From NCBI GenBank assembly GCA_900551055.1, contig URUK01000003.1, positions 71,953 through 135,952 of the forward strand: 64,000 bases of DNA, given 5' to 3'. Both the position numbers and the translations under genes were made by a program. Positions 51,032 to 59,276 of this stretch are shown one piece after another. The stretch's first letter is position 1; each line of letters opens with the position of its first letter. The stretch comes from an uncultured Prevotella sp. Its GTDB lineage: Bacteria; Bacteroidota; Bacteroidia; Bacteroidales; Bacteroidaceae. The notes below the pieces were generated by a model that was not told the origin of the DNA, searched no databases, and saw only the letters and a program-made list of their open reading frames with translations.

Positions 51032-52103
51032 AAGAAAGAATGGAAGGGGGCACATGGACTTTCTTATAATGTTATTGCTCATTATCGCAACGGTAATCTG
51101 CGGCGTGCGCTACAATCGGCGGCAAAACATGACACTACGCTCTGACGTATGCCTGTGGCTGACAAAAGTACATCTGGCCGTCTTAGTATTGGCAATCGTC
51201 TCCATAATAATTGAATGGAACTCCGACTTCCAGCTCCGGTGGAACATCATGCGCAACTCCATGCTACTGGCATGGCTGACGGGCGTCGCGGCATTCTTCG
51301 TGGGAATACGCACGGAGAAAACACGGGCGGTAAAACTGTATCTGCGCATATTCCCGGCTTTTGCCATACTTTTCCTGCCGATAATATTCTTTACCATGTC
51401 TTTCTACAAGACATATTACGCCACAAGCGGACATTACACCGTGTGCCTTGAAAAGGGACTGCTTAGCTCAAGTTACCCGTATTTCCATATAAGAAAAACC
51501 TATTGGATTGTGGAACGCCCGTTCGCTACGGCCTCAAACAGTGTTCTTGAACCTGAATTTTATCACGATGCGCACTACTTTTTGACAGAAGACGAGAACA
51601 CGGGCGCACTGGTTTTCACTGTAACCAATGAACAGGAAAACGGCGAGAACTGCACCATACTAATGACAGACACCGCAAAATACAGGCGCAACATGCGGCA
51701 AACCAAAGCGCTGATAACGGACAAATTCAAGCGTACAAGCGGCTTCAGAAATTATTATTTTGAATATACCTTGCCCGAAAACGGATGGAAAGTGGAGCTG
51801 GCAAGCAATTATGAAAACACGGTTTCATCACCTGAAAATGGCGAAAACAAAATAAAGCGGTATTCAACCAGTCTTGACGGCAGCGGCAAGGACACGGTTG
51901 TAATCAGTTACAACATTATCGACAAAAAGCGGCATAGCAACACCATAGCAAGCATGAGTATACCCAAGGACTCGCTGCCTATGCTTACCCCTGACAACGC
52001 CGTAGATGAGATAACATCACTTTTCCGAAAAAACAAAGTGAAGCCATCAACCTATTATCTTCCGCCTAAAAGCCTCCAAAGCATCGATTTGTCCGCTTAC
52101 TGA
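51024..52103 (+). CDS. Membrane protein of unknown function
   Basis: 359 residues; another possible start is the ATG at 51054. Four membrane helices lie near residues 12-30, 50-65, 80-98 and 107-127. A soluble C-terminal part of about 230 residues with beta strands follows (YTVCLEKGLLSSSYPYFHIRKTYWIVERPF). It overlaps the acetyltransferase gene by 8 bases and its end overlaps the convergent thiamine-type gene by 57 bases. I do not recognise the family. Confidence 0.75.
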   Translation: MNKRKNGRGHMDFLIMLLLIIATVICGVRYNRRQNMTLRSDVCLWLTKVHLAVLVLAIVSIIIEWNSDFQLRWNIMRNSMLLAWLTGVAAFFVGIRTEKTRAVKLYLRIFPAFAILFLPIIFFTMSFYKTYYATSGHYTVCLEKGLLSSSYPYFHIRKTYWIVERPFATASNSVLEPEFYHDAHYFLTEDENTGALVFTVTNEQENGENCTILMTDTAKYRRNMRQTKALITDKFKRTSGFRNYYFEYTLPENGWKVELASNYENTVSSPENGENKIKRYSTSLDGSGKDTVVISYNIIDKKRHSNTIASMSIPKDSLPMLTPDNAVDEITSLFRKNKVKPSTYYLPPKSLQSIDLSAY

Positions 52104-52646
52104 TAACGCGGCGAGGTTGTTTACGCAGCCGAGCATGGCCGCTCCGCCGAAGTTCAGCTGCCGTAAGTAACTGATTTTGCCGGGAGTTACGCCGCCGAGG
52201 GCGACAACCTTATTGTCTATTATGCCTTCGCGTGACGCTTGTTTCAGAACATCATCCGTGAAGGCGGAGGCGTAACCTTGCTTTGAAACGCTGTCGAATA
52301 TGGGACTTAGGAAGACGTAACAGCAAGCGTCTTTATACCGCTTGACCTCCTCCAAGGAGTGGCACGAACGGCTGACGTGCCCCTGCCAGCCGTCGGGAAC
52401 GGTGCTGCGGCGCGCGTTAAGGTGTATTCCGCGCAGGCCGTAAGGCTCTGCCAGCTCGAAAAAGTCATGTATTACGATGCGACGTCGGTCGTCAGCCGTC
52501 AGTCCGTCAAGCAGCCTTGCGCAGTCTTCTGCTGTCGCTCCGGGTTTGCGCAGATGAACAATGTCAACGCCGTGGGCGAACAAACGGTGAAGAAACTGCG
52601 CCTCGCCGTCAAAAAAATCGGGGGAAGTTATTACAAGCCAAAGCAC
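52047..52646 (-). CDS. ThiE/TenI-like protein
   Basis: 199 residues from a GTG at 52646; a stop lies five codons upstream. The fold is a TIM barrel of the thiamine phosphate synthase superfamily (LRKPGATAEDCARLL, VIHDFFELAEPYGLRGIHLN, YVFLSPIFDSVSKQGY, VVALGGVTPGKISYLRQLNFGGAAMLG). It lacks parts of the diphosphate-binding site of true ThiE, so it is more like TenI (thiazole tautomerase) or a second ThiE. It is the last gene of the thiamine operon. Confidence 0.85.
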   Translation of the reverse strand: MLWLVITSPDFFDGEAQFLHRLFAHGVDIVHLRKPGATAEDCARLLDGLTADDRRRIVIHDFFELAEPYGLRGIHLNARRSTVPDGWQGHVSRSCHSLEEVKRYKDACCYVFLSPIFDSVSKQGYASAFTDDVLKQASREGIIDNKVVALGGVTPGKISYLRQLNFGGAAMLGCVNNLAALSVSGQIDALEAFRRKIIG

Positions 52647-52685
52647 GAGTTGTAAGGTTTAATATTAAAAAATTAAAAGTAGAAT

Positions 52686-52791
52686 AATTAAGAATTAAGA
52701 GTTAAGAGTTAAGAATTAAGAAAATATGCCCTGTTGTTTGTTACTAATGGTATTTTTCTTAATTCTTAACTCTTAATTCTTAATTATTTAA
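52686..52791. repeat. TTAAGAGTTAAGAATTAAG inverted repeat in the thiamine operon
   Basis: Arms of AGAATTAAGAGTTAAGAG and complements. The centre has AAAATATGCC and GGTATTTTT boundaries as at 47192. It lies between thi4 and the TenI-like gene. Confidence 0.88.
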
Positions 52792-53554
52792 GCCTCTCAA
52801 TAATCAGCTCTGCCACCTTCTTTCCTGACATAAGCATGCCTCCGAAGATGGGTCCCATGCGTGGAGTGCCGCTAACCGCAGACGCAGCCATGCCGCAGAC
52901 GTACAGTCCGGGATATATTTCCTTCGTGCCGTTGACAACCTCCTCCTCGCCGGCAACAACGTCGAGAGAACGCTCTCCGATAACGTCGCCGGTGTCGGTA
53001 GCCAGGCGTATGCCGTTCTTACGCGCCACAGTCTTGCACATCTCACTGTCGTGGCCTGTGCCGTCGATTACGCATTTCGCCATGATATTCAGCGGATCAA
53101 CATGCAGACCCTCGCGAAGCACGGGAGTCCAGTTAACCACAACGCCGCTTACAACGTCGTTCTTGAACACCACGTCCTCAACTGAATAGCAGTTGAAGAT
53201 GGTCGCTCCGGCGTGAACGGCCTTGTAAAGCAGTGCCGACGTGCTCTCTACGGAGTCCATAACGTACAGTCCGTCACCGTAAGGCTTATAGTTTATGTCG
53301 AAATCTTTTACTATGTTGATGGCTTCTTCCTGAACAACAATTTGGTTGAACATCATCGCGCCGCCCCACATTCCGCCGCCGGGAGACAACTTGCGGTCAA
53401 ACTGCGCCACCTTCAAGCCGGCCTTTGCCAGGTAATAAGCCGCTACAATGCCCGACGGGCCGCCGCCAACAATGGCGACATCAAGGTCGAGATTTCTTTC
53501 CAACTTCTCGAAATAGGTACTGATGATACCCTGTGAAACTTTCTTTTCAATCAT
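52784..53554 (-). CDS. thi4: Thiazole synthase Thi4-type, sulfide-dependent form
   Basis: 256 residues. The FAD/NAD motif VGGGPSGIVAAYYL begins near residue 29, with PGGGMWGGAMMFNQIVVQ and RMGPIFGGMLMSGKKVAELI. Where eukaryotic Thi4 has the suicide Cys (as in yeast CCMDPN), this one has LHVDP with His151. Archaeal and anaerobic bacterial forms with His at this place use free sulfide and iron as true catalysts. It makes the thiazole moiety from NAD, glycine and sulfide, replacing ThiS/F/G/H. Confidence 0.94.
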   Translation of the reverse strand: MIEKKVSQGIISTYFEKLERNLDLDVAIVGGGPSGIVAAYYLAKAGLKVAQFDRKLSPGGGMWGGAMMFNQIVVQEEAINIVKDFDINYKPYGDGLYVMDSVESTSALLYKAVHAGATIFNCYSVEDVVFKNDVVSGVVVNWTPVLREGLHVDPLNIMAKCVIDGTGHDSEMCKTVARKNGIRLATDTGDVIGERSLDVVAGEEEVVNGTKEIYPGLYVCGMAASAVSGTPRMGPIFGGMLMSGKKVAELIIERLK

Positions 53555-53594
53555 TTTCTGTTATTTGTTTTTAATCGGTTTATGTTAGAATTTA

Positions 53595-53717
53595 TAGGAG
53601 TTAAAGAAGTTATCACCCACTGCGTGGGCTTGGAAGTTAAAGCCATTACCCTGCGTTGCATAAGCCTTCAAGGCATTTGGCTATAACTTCCATAACTTCT
53701 CTAAATTCTTTAACTTC
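53595..53717. repeat. GTTAAAGAAGTTAT inverted repeat in the thiamine operon
   Basis: The arms AGGAGTTAAAGAAGTTAT and ATAACTTCCATAACTTCT surround a centre from AGCCATTACC to AAGGCATTTGGCT. It lies between thiC and thi4. Confidence 0.85.
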
Positions 53718-53722
53718 CATGA

Positions 53723-55423
53723 TTAAGCATCACACTCCCCTTCCTTGATGGTCTGGCTTATGCGCATTGCGCAGAAATTGGGGCCGCACATGGTGCAATA
53801 CTTGCCCCCGACGTGGTTAGCCGTCTTGTAATACTCCAACGCACGCTCCGGGTCAAGGCTCAAGTTGAACTGGTCTTTCCAGCGGAACTCGTAGCGGGCC
53901 TTGCTCAACGCGTTATCACGAACCATCGCTCCAGGATGCTGCTTGGCAAGGTCGGCGGCGTGGGCGGCCAGCTTGTATGTCACAACTCCTACGCGAACAT
54001 CGTCGCGGTCGGGCAAAGCAAGGTGTTCTTTCGGCGTTACATAACACAGCATCGCCGTGCCGAGCCAACCTATCTGGGCTGCTCCGATGGCGCTGGTGAT
54101 GTGGTCGTAGCCCGGCGCAATGTCGGTAACGAGCGGCCCGAGGGTGTAGAACGGCGCGTTGTGGCACTTCTCTATCTGCCTCTGCATGTTCTCCGGAATC
54201 TTGTGCATGGGCACATGTCCCGGGCCTTCGATGAACGCCTGCACGTTCTTTGCCCACGCACGCTCCACAAGTTCGCCCATAGTGTCAAGCTCGGCGAACT
54301 GCGCACGGTCGTTGGCATCATACACACTGCCGGGGCGCAGACCGTCACCGAGCGACAGGGCGACGTCATATTGCGCGCAGATGTCGCAGATATCGTCAAA
54401 GTGTTCGTAAAGGAAGCTCTCCTTCTGGTGCATCTGACACCACTTTGATATTATGCTTCCGCCGCGGCTAACCATGCCGGTCATGCGGTTGTCGGCCAGG
54501 TGTATGTTCTGAAGACGTATGCCGCAGTGGATTGTGAAGTAGTCAACGCCCTGCTCGCACTGCTCTATCAGCGTGTCGCGGAACAGTTCCCAAGTAAGGT
54601 CTTCGGCCTTTCCCTTGACCTTCTCCATGGCCTGATACATAGGCACTGTGCCCACAGGAACGGGACAGTTGCGGATAATCCACTCACGGGTTTCGTGGAT
54701 ATTGTCGCCCGTTGACAAGTCCATGAGCGTGTCTCCGCCCCATTTGCAGCTCCAAACGGCCTTCTCCACCTCCTCGTCAATGCCCGAAGTAGTGGCCGAG
54801 TTGCCAATGTTCGTGTTGATTTTAACGAGGAAATTGCGCCCGATAATCATAGGCTCGGCCTCGGGATGGTTGATGTTGGCAGGTATTACGGCGCGTCCTG
54901 CAGCCACTTCGTCGCGTACAAACTCGGGGGTTATGTGCGTTTCGATGCCGAGTTCGGCGCAGTTCATGTTCTCGCGGATGGCAACATACTCCATCTCGGG
55001 CGTAACAATGCCCTGCTTTGCATAGTACATCTGGCTGACATGGCTGCCTTTCTTTGCCCTCAATGGCAATGTGATATGCTCGAAACGCAGATGGTCGAGC
55101 GAGCGGTCGTCGCGCCTCATGCGGCCATATTCTGACGAAATCTCCGGCAAACGCTCAACTCCCCCACGCTTCAAAATCCACGGTTCACGCAGCCGCGGCA
55201 GACCTTTCTTCACGTCGATTGCGACATTCGGGTCGCTGTAAGGCCCTGAAGTGTCGTAAACATAAACGTCGGGATTGGGACGTTCCGTCCTCTTTCCGTT
55301 CTCAACAGTCACTGTCGGCATCTGATGAACCACGCGCATTCCGACACGGATGTCGGGATAAAGACTGCCGTTCATGTAGACTTTCTCCGACTCGGGATAA
55401 GTTATTTTTATGTCATTCTCCAT
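53723..55423 (-). CDS. thiC: Phosphomethylpyrimidine synthase
   Basis: 566 residues. Signatures are QMYYAKQGIVTPEMEYVAIREN, MPTVTVENGKRTERPN, SRGGSIISKWCQMHQKE, EGPGHVPMHKIPENMQ and GPLVTDIAPGYDHIT. The C-terminal CTMCGPNFC motif (C-x2-C-x4-C) binds the radical-SAM [4Fe-4S] cluster. It converts aminoimidazole ribotide to HMP phosphate. It lies between thiE and thi4, with repeat blocks on both sides. Confidence 0.97.
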   Translation of the reverse strand: MENDIKITYPESEKVYMNGSLYPDIRVGMRVVHQMPTVTVENGKRTERPNPDVYVYDTSGPYSDPNVAIDVKKGLPRLREPWILKRGGVERLPEISSEYGRMRRDDRSLDHLRFEHITLPLRAKKGSHVSQMYYAKQGIVTPEMEYVAIRENMNCAELGIETHITPEFVRDEVAAGRAVIPANINHPEAEPMIIGRNFLVKINTNIGNSATTSGIDEEVEKAVWSCKWGGDTLMDLSTGDNIHETREWIIRNCPVPVGTVPMYQAMEKVKGKAEDLTWELFRDTLIEQCEQGVDYFTIHCGIRLQNIHLADNRMTGMVSRGGSIISKWCQMHQKESFLYEHFDDICDICAQYDVALSLGDGLRPGSVYDANDRAQFAELDTMGELVERAWAKNVQAFIEGPGHVPMHKIPENMQRQIEKCHNAPFYTLGPLVTDIAPGYDHITSAIGAAQIGWLGTAMLCYVTPKEHLALPDRDDVRVGVVTYKLAAHAADLAKQHPGAMVRDNALSKARYEFRWKDQFNLSLDPERALEYYKTANHVGGKYCTMCGPNFCAMRISQTIKEGECDA

Positions 55424-55435
55424 AAGATATGTTTT

Positions 55436-55512
55436 TAATTAAGAGCTATGAATTAAGAATTAAGAAAATCATGCTTGCCGTTTTCTTTATTCTTAACTCT
55501 TAATTCTTAATT
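55436..55512. repeat. GAATTAAGAATTAAG inverted repeat in the thiamine operon
   Basis: AATTAAGAGCTATGAATTAAG pairs with CTTAACTCTTAATTCTTAATT. It overlaps the 3' end of thiE by about 20 bases. Confidence 0.85.
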
Positions 55513-56134
55513 CGTTTACTACTTTCTTCATTTCTTCAACAGGCCGCTCGGCACGCAACACGCTGCCGCTGAGGGCTATACCCGACACGCCTGCTGCCAT
55601 AAGCCTGGGTATGTCGCCGCAGGTTATGCCGCCGATGGCTACAAGAGGGAGCGTTATTCCATGCTCTTTCATGCGTGAAAGAATGTCCTTGTAGCCCTCG
55701 ATGCCGAGCATCGGGGCAAGGTTTTTCTTCGTCGTGGTAAATCGGAACGGGCCGCAGCCTATGTAGTCGGCACCCTGCGCGGCAAGCCTCTGCACGTCTT
55801 CAAACGTATTCGCCGTGCCGCCGATGATAAAGTTGCCGCCAGCCAAGCGCCGCGCCTTGTCTACGGGCATGTCGTTCTTGCCGAGATGCACGCCGTCGGC
55901 ACCCACACGGAGAGCCAGTTCTACATGGTCGTCAATGACAAACACGGCCTCCCTGCGCCTGCATTCAGGCAAAATCTGCCTCGCCACGCGCTCAATCTCG
56001 GCCTCACCGGCATCTTTCATGCGCAGCTGAATCCACCGGCAGCCGCCCTCAAGAGCAATCATCGCCGAGTCGAAATAAGTATAACGCTCTGTGAAATGCG
56101 TTATGAACTGCAATCTATGCTTCATCTTTAACAA
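55493..56134 (-). CDS. thiE: Thiamine phosphate synthase
   Basis: 213 residues; MKHRLQFITHFTERY may start at 56125. TIM-barrel signatures are WIQLRMKDA, FVIDDHVELALRVGADGVHLGKNDMP, IIGGTANTFEDVQRLAAQGADYIGCGPFRFTTTKK and VAIGGITCGDIPRLMAAGVSGIALSGSVL. It couples HMP-PP with thiazole phosphate. Its start overlaps thiD by about 20 bases. Confidence 0.93.
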   Translation of the reverse strand: MLKMKHRLQFITHFTERYTYFDSAMIALEGGCRWIQLRMKDAGEAEIERVARQILPECRRREAVFVIDDHVELALRVGADGVHLGKNDMPVDKARRLAGGNFIIGGTANTFEDVQRLAAQGADYIGCGPFRFTTTKKNLAPMLGIEGYKDILSRMKEHGITLPLVAIGGITCGDIPRLMAAGVSGIALSGSVLRAERPVEEMKKVVNELRIKS

Positions 56135-56939
56135 TCATTTTGCACGGATCCGACAAATGGTTAACCGGCCCGTGGCCGTGCCATGCTTTGACACCGGCAC
56201 CTGCCACGAGGGCTTTTGTAAGGTAAGCCTTGGCCTGCCTCACGGCCTCTTCCATGCCGCAGCCACGCGCATGGTAAGCCGCAATGGCGGCAGACAGGGT
56301 GCATCCAGTGCCGTGCGTGTTCTCCGTGTCTACCGTTTCGGCTGAAAACTCCACGCGACTAATGCTTCCACCTTTATATATATACAGGTAGTCGGTCTTT
56401 ATCTTGCCTTCGGCATGGCCTCCCTTTATGAGCAGTGCCTTAACACCAAGCCCCAATATGGCCTGCGCGGCATCATCCACAGAAGTGTCGCTACCGGCCA
56501 GCGTCCAAGCCTCGGGCAGGTTTGGAGTAACCAAATCGGCCATGGGCAGCAGCCGTTCCTTCATTATAGCCAGTGCGTCAGGCTGCATAAGAGCACATCC
56601 GCTCGTTGAAACCATCACGGGGTCTACCACCAGGAACTTCGGCCTTTGCACCGTCAGGGCGCGCACTATGGCATCAAGCGTGGCGGCATCATTAACCATT
56701 CCTATCTTCGCCGCGTCCACATCAAGGTCTTCCATAACCGTAGTTATCTGGTCGTAAACCACCTGCGGCGGCAGCGCATGGACGTATTTCACTCCCACAG
56801 TGTTCTGCACGGTGACGGCGGTTATAGCCGTCGCGCCATACACACCAAGAGTGGAAAAGGTCTTCAAGTCGGCCTGAAGCCCCGCTCCGCCTGACGGGTC
56901 GGAGCCTGCGATAGTCAAAGCCGTTACGTATCTTTTCAT
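56115..56939 (-). CDS. thiD: Hydroxymethylpyrimidine / phosphomethylpyrimidine kinase
   Basis: 274 residues of ribokinase fold. SDPSGGAGLQADLKTFSTLGVYGATAITAVTVQNT gives the HMP site, DPVMVSTSGCAL and LPMADLVTPNLPEAWTL follow, and GTGCTLSAAIAAYHARGCGMEEAVRQAKAYL is the ATP-binding and catalytic segment. It phosphorylates HMP twice. It is the first gene after the TPP riboswitch. Confidence 0.95.
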   Translation of the reverse strand: MKRYVTALTIAGSDPSGGAGLQADLKTFSTLGVYGATAITAVTVQNTVGVKYVHALPPQVVYDQITTVMEDLDVDAAKIGMVNDAATLDAIVRALTVQRPKFLVVDPVMVSTSGCALMQPDALAIMKERLLPMADLVTPNLPEAWTLAGSDTSVDDAAQAILGLGVKALLIKGGHAEGKIKTDYLYIYKGGSISRVEFSAETVDTENTHGTGCTLSAAIAAYHARGCGMEEAVRQAKAYLTKALVAGAGVKAWHGHGPVNHLSDPCKMIVKDEA

Positions 56940-56949
56940 CGGTCAATGC

Positions 56950-57121
56950 GTTTTTTAGGTTTTACGGTTATGCGGTTGTACGGTTTTCAGGTTATACGGT
57001 TGTGAGGTTTTGAGGTTATACCGTCATCAGGCCATACGACTTTCAAGGTCTTTGCAAGGTCTAAAGCTCTGCGGACAAACCGTAAAACCTTATAACCCAA
57101 TAACCGTAAAACCGTAAAAAC
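56950..57121. repeat. ACGGTTTTACGGTTATGCGG inverted repeat in the thi leader
   Basis: The left arm has TTTTACGGTTATGCGGTTGT units and the right arm AACCGTAAAACC, AATAACCGTAAAACCG units. It lies between the riboswitch and thiD, so it is in the untranslated leader of the operon. Confidence 0.85.
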
Positions 57122-57184
57122 ATGTACTGTGAAAGGCGGAATGCACGGACGTGCTGCCCTTATGCGGTTTAAAAGAATGAATGT

Positions 57185-57278
57185 CGTCAAAACTCCCAGC
57201 GTCGGCATTATCCGTACTGGTGCAATGTGTATCATCTCAGCCACAGACGGACACAACTCCGCCGGGCACCACCTTTTG
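57185..57278 (-). promoter_or_regulatory. TPP riboswitch (THI box)
   Basis: On the minus strand the order is GGTGGTGCC, TGTGGCTGAGATGATACA, GCACCAGTACGG, ATAATGCCGACGCTGGGAG. This matches the THI element core: CUGAGA at 57240-57235, then ACC-x(5-6)-GGAUAAUGCC and the CGCUGGGAG end. It senses thiamine diphosphate. It lies just after a promoter and about 245 bases before thiD. Confidence 0.93.
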
Positions 57279-57288
57279 AGTACGTCCG

Positions 57289-57296
57289 CAAAGATA
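57289..57296 (-). promoter_or_regulatory. -7 element of the thiamine operon
   Basis: TATCTTTG on the minus strand. The predicted transcript start is about 7 bases on, just before the riboswitch. Confidence 0.75.
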
Positions 57297-57349
57297 GTGC
57301 TTTAATATGTAACGGCAAAACTTTTCAGCGTTTTTTATTTGCACGGGCA

Positions 57350-58183
57350 TTAAAAACCACTGCCACGGCAAACGGTAAATTCCAATTTCTGCAAACCGTA
57401 TTTATAAATGTTGGCAAGTATCAGCGAATACTTCAGCTCCTCGCCTTCGGCCAGGAGTTCCCTTACCCGGGCGAATTCGTCTTGCGGTATGACGTCTTTC
57501 AGCATAGGGCCGCCGCCTGAAGCGGACACAAGCCTTATCGTGCCGGTAAGCGGCGATATTACGTAGGCATAATACGCCATGTACGGTACTTTGTTGAACT
57601 TTATCCAGTCAGGGTCGTCCTTCGGAAGGACAGTCTCAAGATAGATGCGCTTGTGTTCATACTGCAGATATGCCGTAAGTCCGCCTGACACGAGCACACC
57701 GCCGTCACTGTTCACCTTTATTTCAGGCTCAATGGCATACTTCCCATACGGACACAGGTCATAATACTCTATATCATCCTCGCTGTTCACAATGGGTTCT
57801 TCAGGCGTTTCAGGCTCTGTAACGGTGCGGTCTTCAAGTATCTCTATCAGCTTATACCTGCAATTCGAGCCGTCGGCAGGCGGATTGGCAAGGATGGTTT
57901 TCCTTACTTTCAGCTCATAAGCATGCCCCTTTTCATACGTAAAGCCTTCGATTGCTCCGAACACCAGATTTTGCCACTGCCCGTTTCCGCCCTCTTCCTT
58001 CACCAGCATGCACTCAATGGGATATTCCGCATTGGTGTCGAAAAGGTCGTAAGTTATGCCCGTCTTTTCCGAAACTGACATTGAAATAACCTTAACGATG
58101 TCTCCTTTTTCGTCATCATCAGCGCTACAACCTGCCACAACGGCTGCAACGGCCAGCACGATGGGCACAAGATAAGTTTTCAT
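57350..58183 (-). CDS. Lipoprotein with DUF4377-like domain
   Basis: 277 residues from MKTYLVPIVLAVAAVVAGC, with a lipobox ending at Cys; MSDMKTY at 58192 is also possible. Residues about 50-125 (YPIECMLVKEEGGNGQWQNLVFGAIEGFTYEKGHAYELKV) match DUF4377. The C-terminal part is beta-rich with no known domain. It is outer-membrane or periplasmic and of unknown role. A -7 element TATTTTTG is at 58231-58224, with a run of eight G at 58247-58254. Confidence 0.82.
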   Translation of the reverse strand: MKTYLVPIVLAVAAVVAGCSADDDEKGDIVKVISMSVSEKTGITYDLFDTNAEYPIECMLVKEEGGNGQWQNLVFGAIEGFTYEKGHAYELKVRKTILANPPADGSNCRYKLIEILEDRTVTEPETPEEPIVNSEDDIEYYDLCPYGKYAIEPEIKVNSDGGVLVSGGLTAYLQYEHKRIYLETVLPKDDPDWIKFNKVPYMAYYAYVISPLTGTIRLVSASGGGPMLKDVIPQDEFARVRELLAEGEELKYSLILANIYKYGLQKLEFTVCRGSGF

Positions 58184-58246
58184 ATCAGACATATTTTATC
58201 GTTAAACGCTACATTTGCCGATACAAAAATAACAATTTTCCCTATT

Positions 58247-58254
58247 GGGGGGGG
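58247..58254. repeat. Run of eight G in the -33 region of the lipoprotein promoter
   Basis: GGGGGGGG lies 15 bases upstream of the -7 element TATTTTTG on the minus strand. It is followed by TAAATTT, the reverse complement of TTTACCCCCCCC. Similar C runs are at 6391 and 50343. Confidence 0.75.
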
Positions 58255-58374
58255 TAAATTTTTAAGCATTTATAAGCAATATTAACCATTGTGCGGCACA
58301 CAACAGCAAGCGGACAGTATCAGGGCAATAATGCGGCTGGCAACAGCCTTCATCCGGTCTGCTGCATCCGCGTT

Positions 58375-58463
58375 TGCGAAAGGTGGCCTTTTACCTTCCA
58401 AAAGGCCACCTTTTACAAGCTAAAAGACCATGTATTGGAAGCTAAAAGACGGCATATTGCAAA
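58375..58463. repeat. 22-bp palindrome array, copy 11
   Basis: Modules GAAAGGTGGCCTTTT, AAAAGGCCACCTTTT, AAAAGACCATGTATT and AAAAGACGGCATATT. The rest of the spacer 58184-58584 has the promoter and the G run; I see no gene in it. Confidence 0.83.
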
Positions 58464-58584
58464 GACATTGAAAACCAATGCGTTACAGACAAGCAAGAAA
58501 GCACCGTGTGTTCACATATTACACGTGCTATAACAGACAAAGAAAGGCCATGTCAACAGCCTGATTACACGCCACGTGAACACA

Positions 58585-59079
58585 TCACTGCATCAGGCTT
58601 ATGCCTAATCCACGCTCAATAATAGCATAAGCCAAATAAACGTTTATTATGACAAATGACAACCAACCTACTACAAATATTATAAGGTTGACAGCATAAT
58701 AAGACATGTTCCACTTCATGCCAAGCCACTGGAGGTCTGCCACACAACGGTTAAAAGCGTCATTGCAAGGCAGTTTATAATGCCTTATCAGCCATATAAA
58801 ACCCACAATATTCAGGCAAGCATAAAACGCAAGAGCGAGAAGCAACGCCACAAAGCCCCATGACGGACAATAAACAAAACAGCCTGCAACCGTGGCCACA
58901 AACGGCAAAACGCCCGTAAGGCACAACAGGCAGCCCTGCAAATAAATATTGAATATCACGGAAATCTGTTTGTAATTCAATCCGCACAGCAATCCCAAGC
59001 CACGCAAAAACAATACACAAACAGCAAAAGGTATCAACAACAGCTTGCTGCAACCGTCAAAAAACCGTCTTGTTTTCAT
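58585..59079 (-). CDS. Membrane protein of unknown function
   Basis: 164 residues with four hydrophobic helices: LLLIPFAVCVLFLRGLGLLC, CLTGVLPFVATVAGCFVYC, GFVALLLALAFYACLNIVGFIW and YYAVNLIIFVVGWLSFVIIN. The N-terminus is basic. No family is recognised. It stands alone between repeat DNA and a terminator. Confidence 0.7.
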   Translation of the reverse strand: MKTRRFFDGCSKLLLIPFAVCVLFLRGLGLLCGLNYKQISVIFNIYLQGCLLCLTGVLPFVATVAGCFVYCPSWGFVALLLALAFYACLNIVGFIWLIRHYKLPCNDAFNRCVADLQWLGMKWNMSYYAVNLIIFVVGWLSFVIINVYLAYAIIERGLGISLMQ

Positions 59080-59202
59080 ATCTTACGCACGTTTATTCAA
59101 AACACGGGGCATCCGTCACATAAACATTTGGACACCTGCACAATCTCAAACGCCCCGGTCAACAACATTATATCAGCAAATTCCACCCACTAAAAAAACA
59201 TC

Positions 59203-59243
59203 TCCCTTGCACTCCTTTACCAACAAACATGGAGCGCAAGGGA
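59203..59243 (-). terminator. Intrinsic terminator of the MFS transporter gene
   Basis: TCCCTTGC...CTCC pairs with GGAG...GCAAGGGA (59203-59215 and 59231-59243) with one bulge. On the minus strand a run of seven T (59198-59192) follows. It is the clearest rho-independent terminator in the window. Confidence 0.85.
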
Positions 59244-59276
59244 AACGTATTATATAAAGAATGTACGCTTACAGCG

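Noticed and set aside
56987..57256. Minus-strand reading frame of 89 codons
   Set aside because: It lies over the TPP riboswitch and the thi leader repeat, so it is not a gene.
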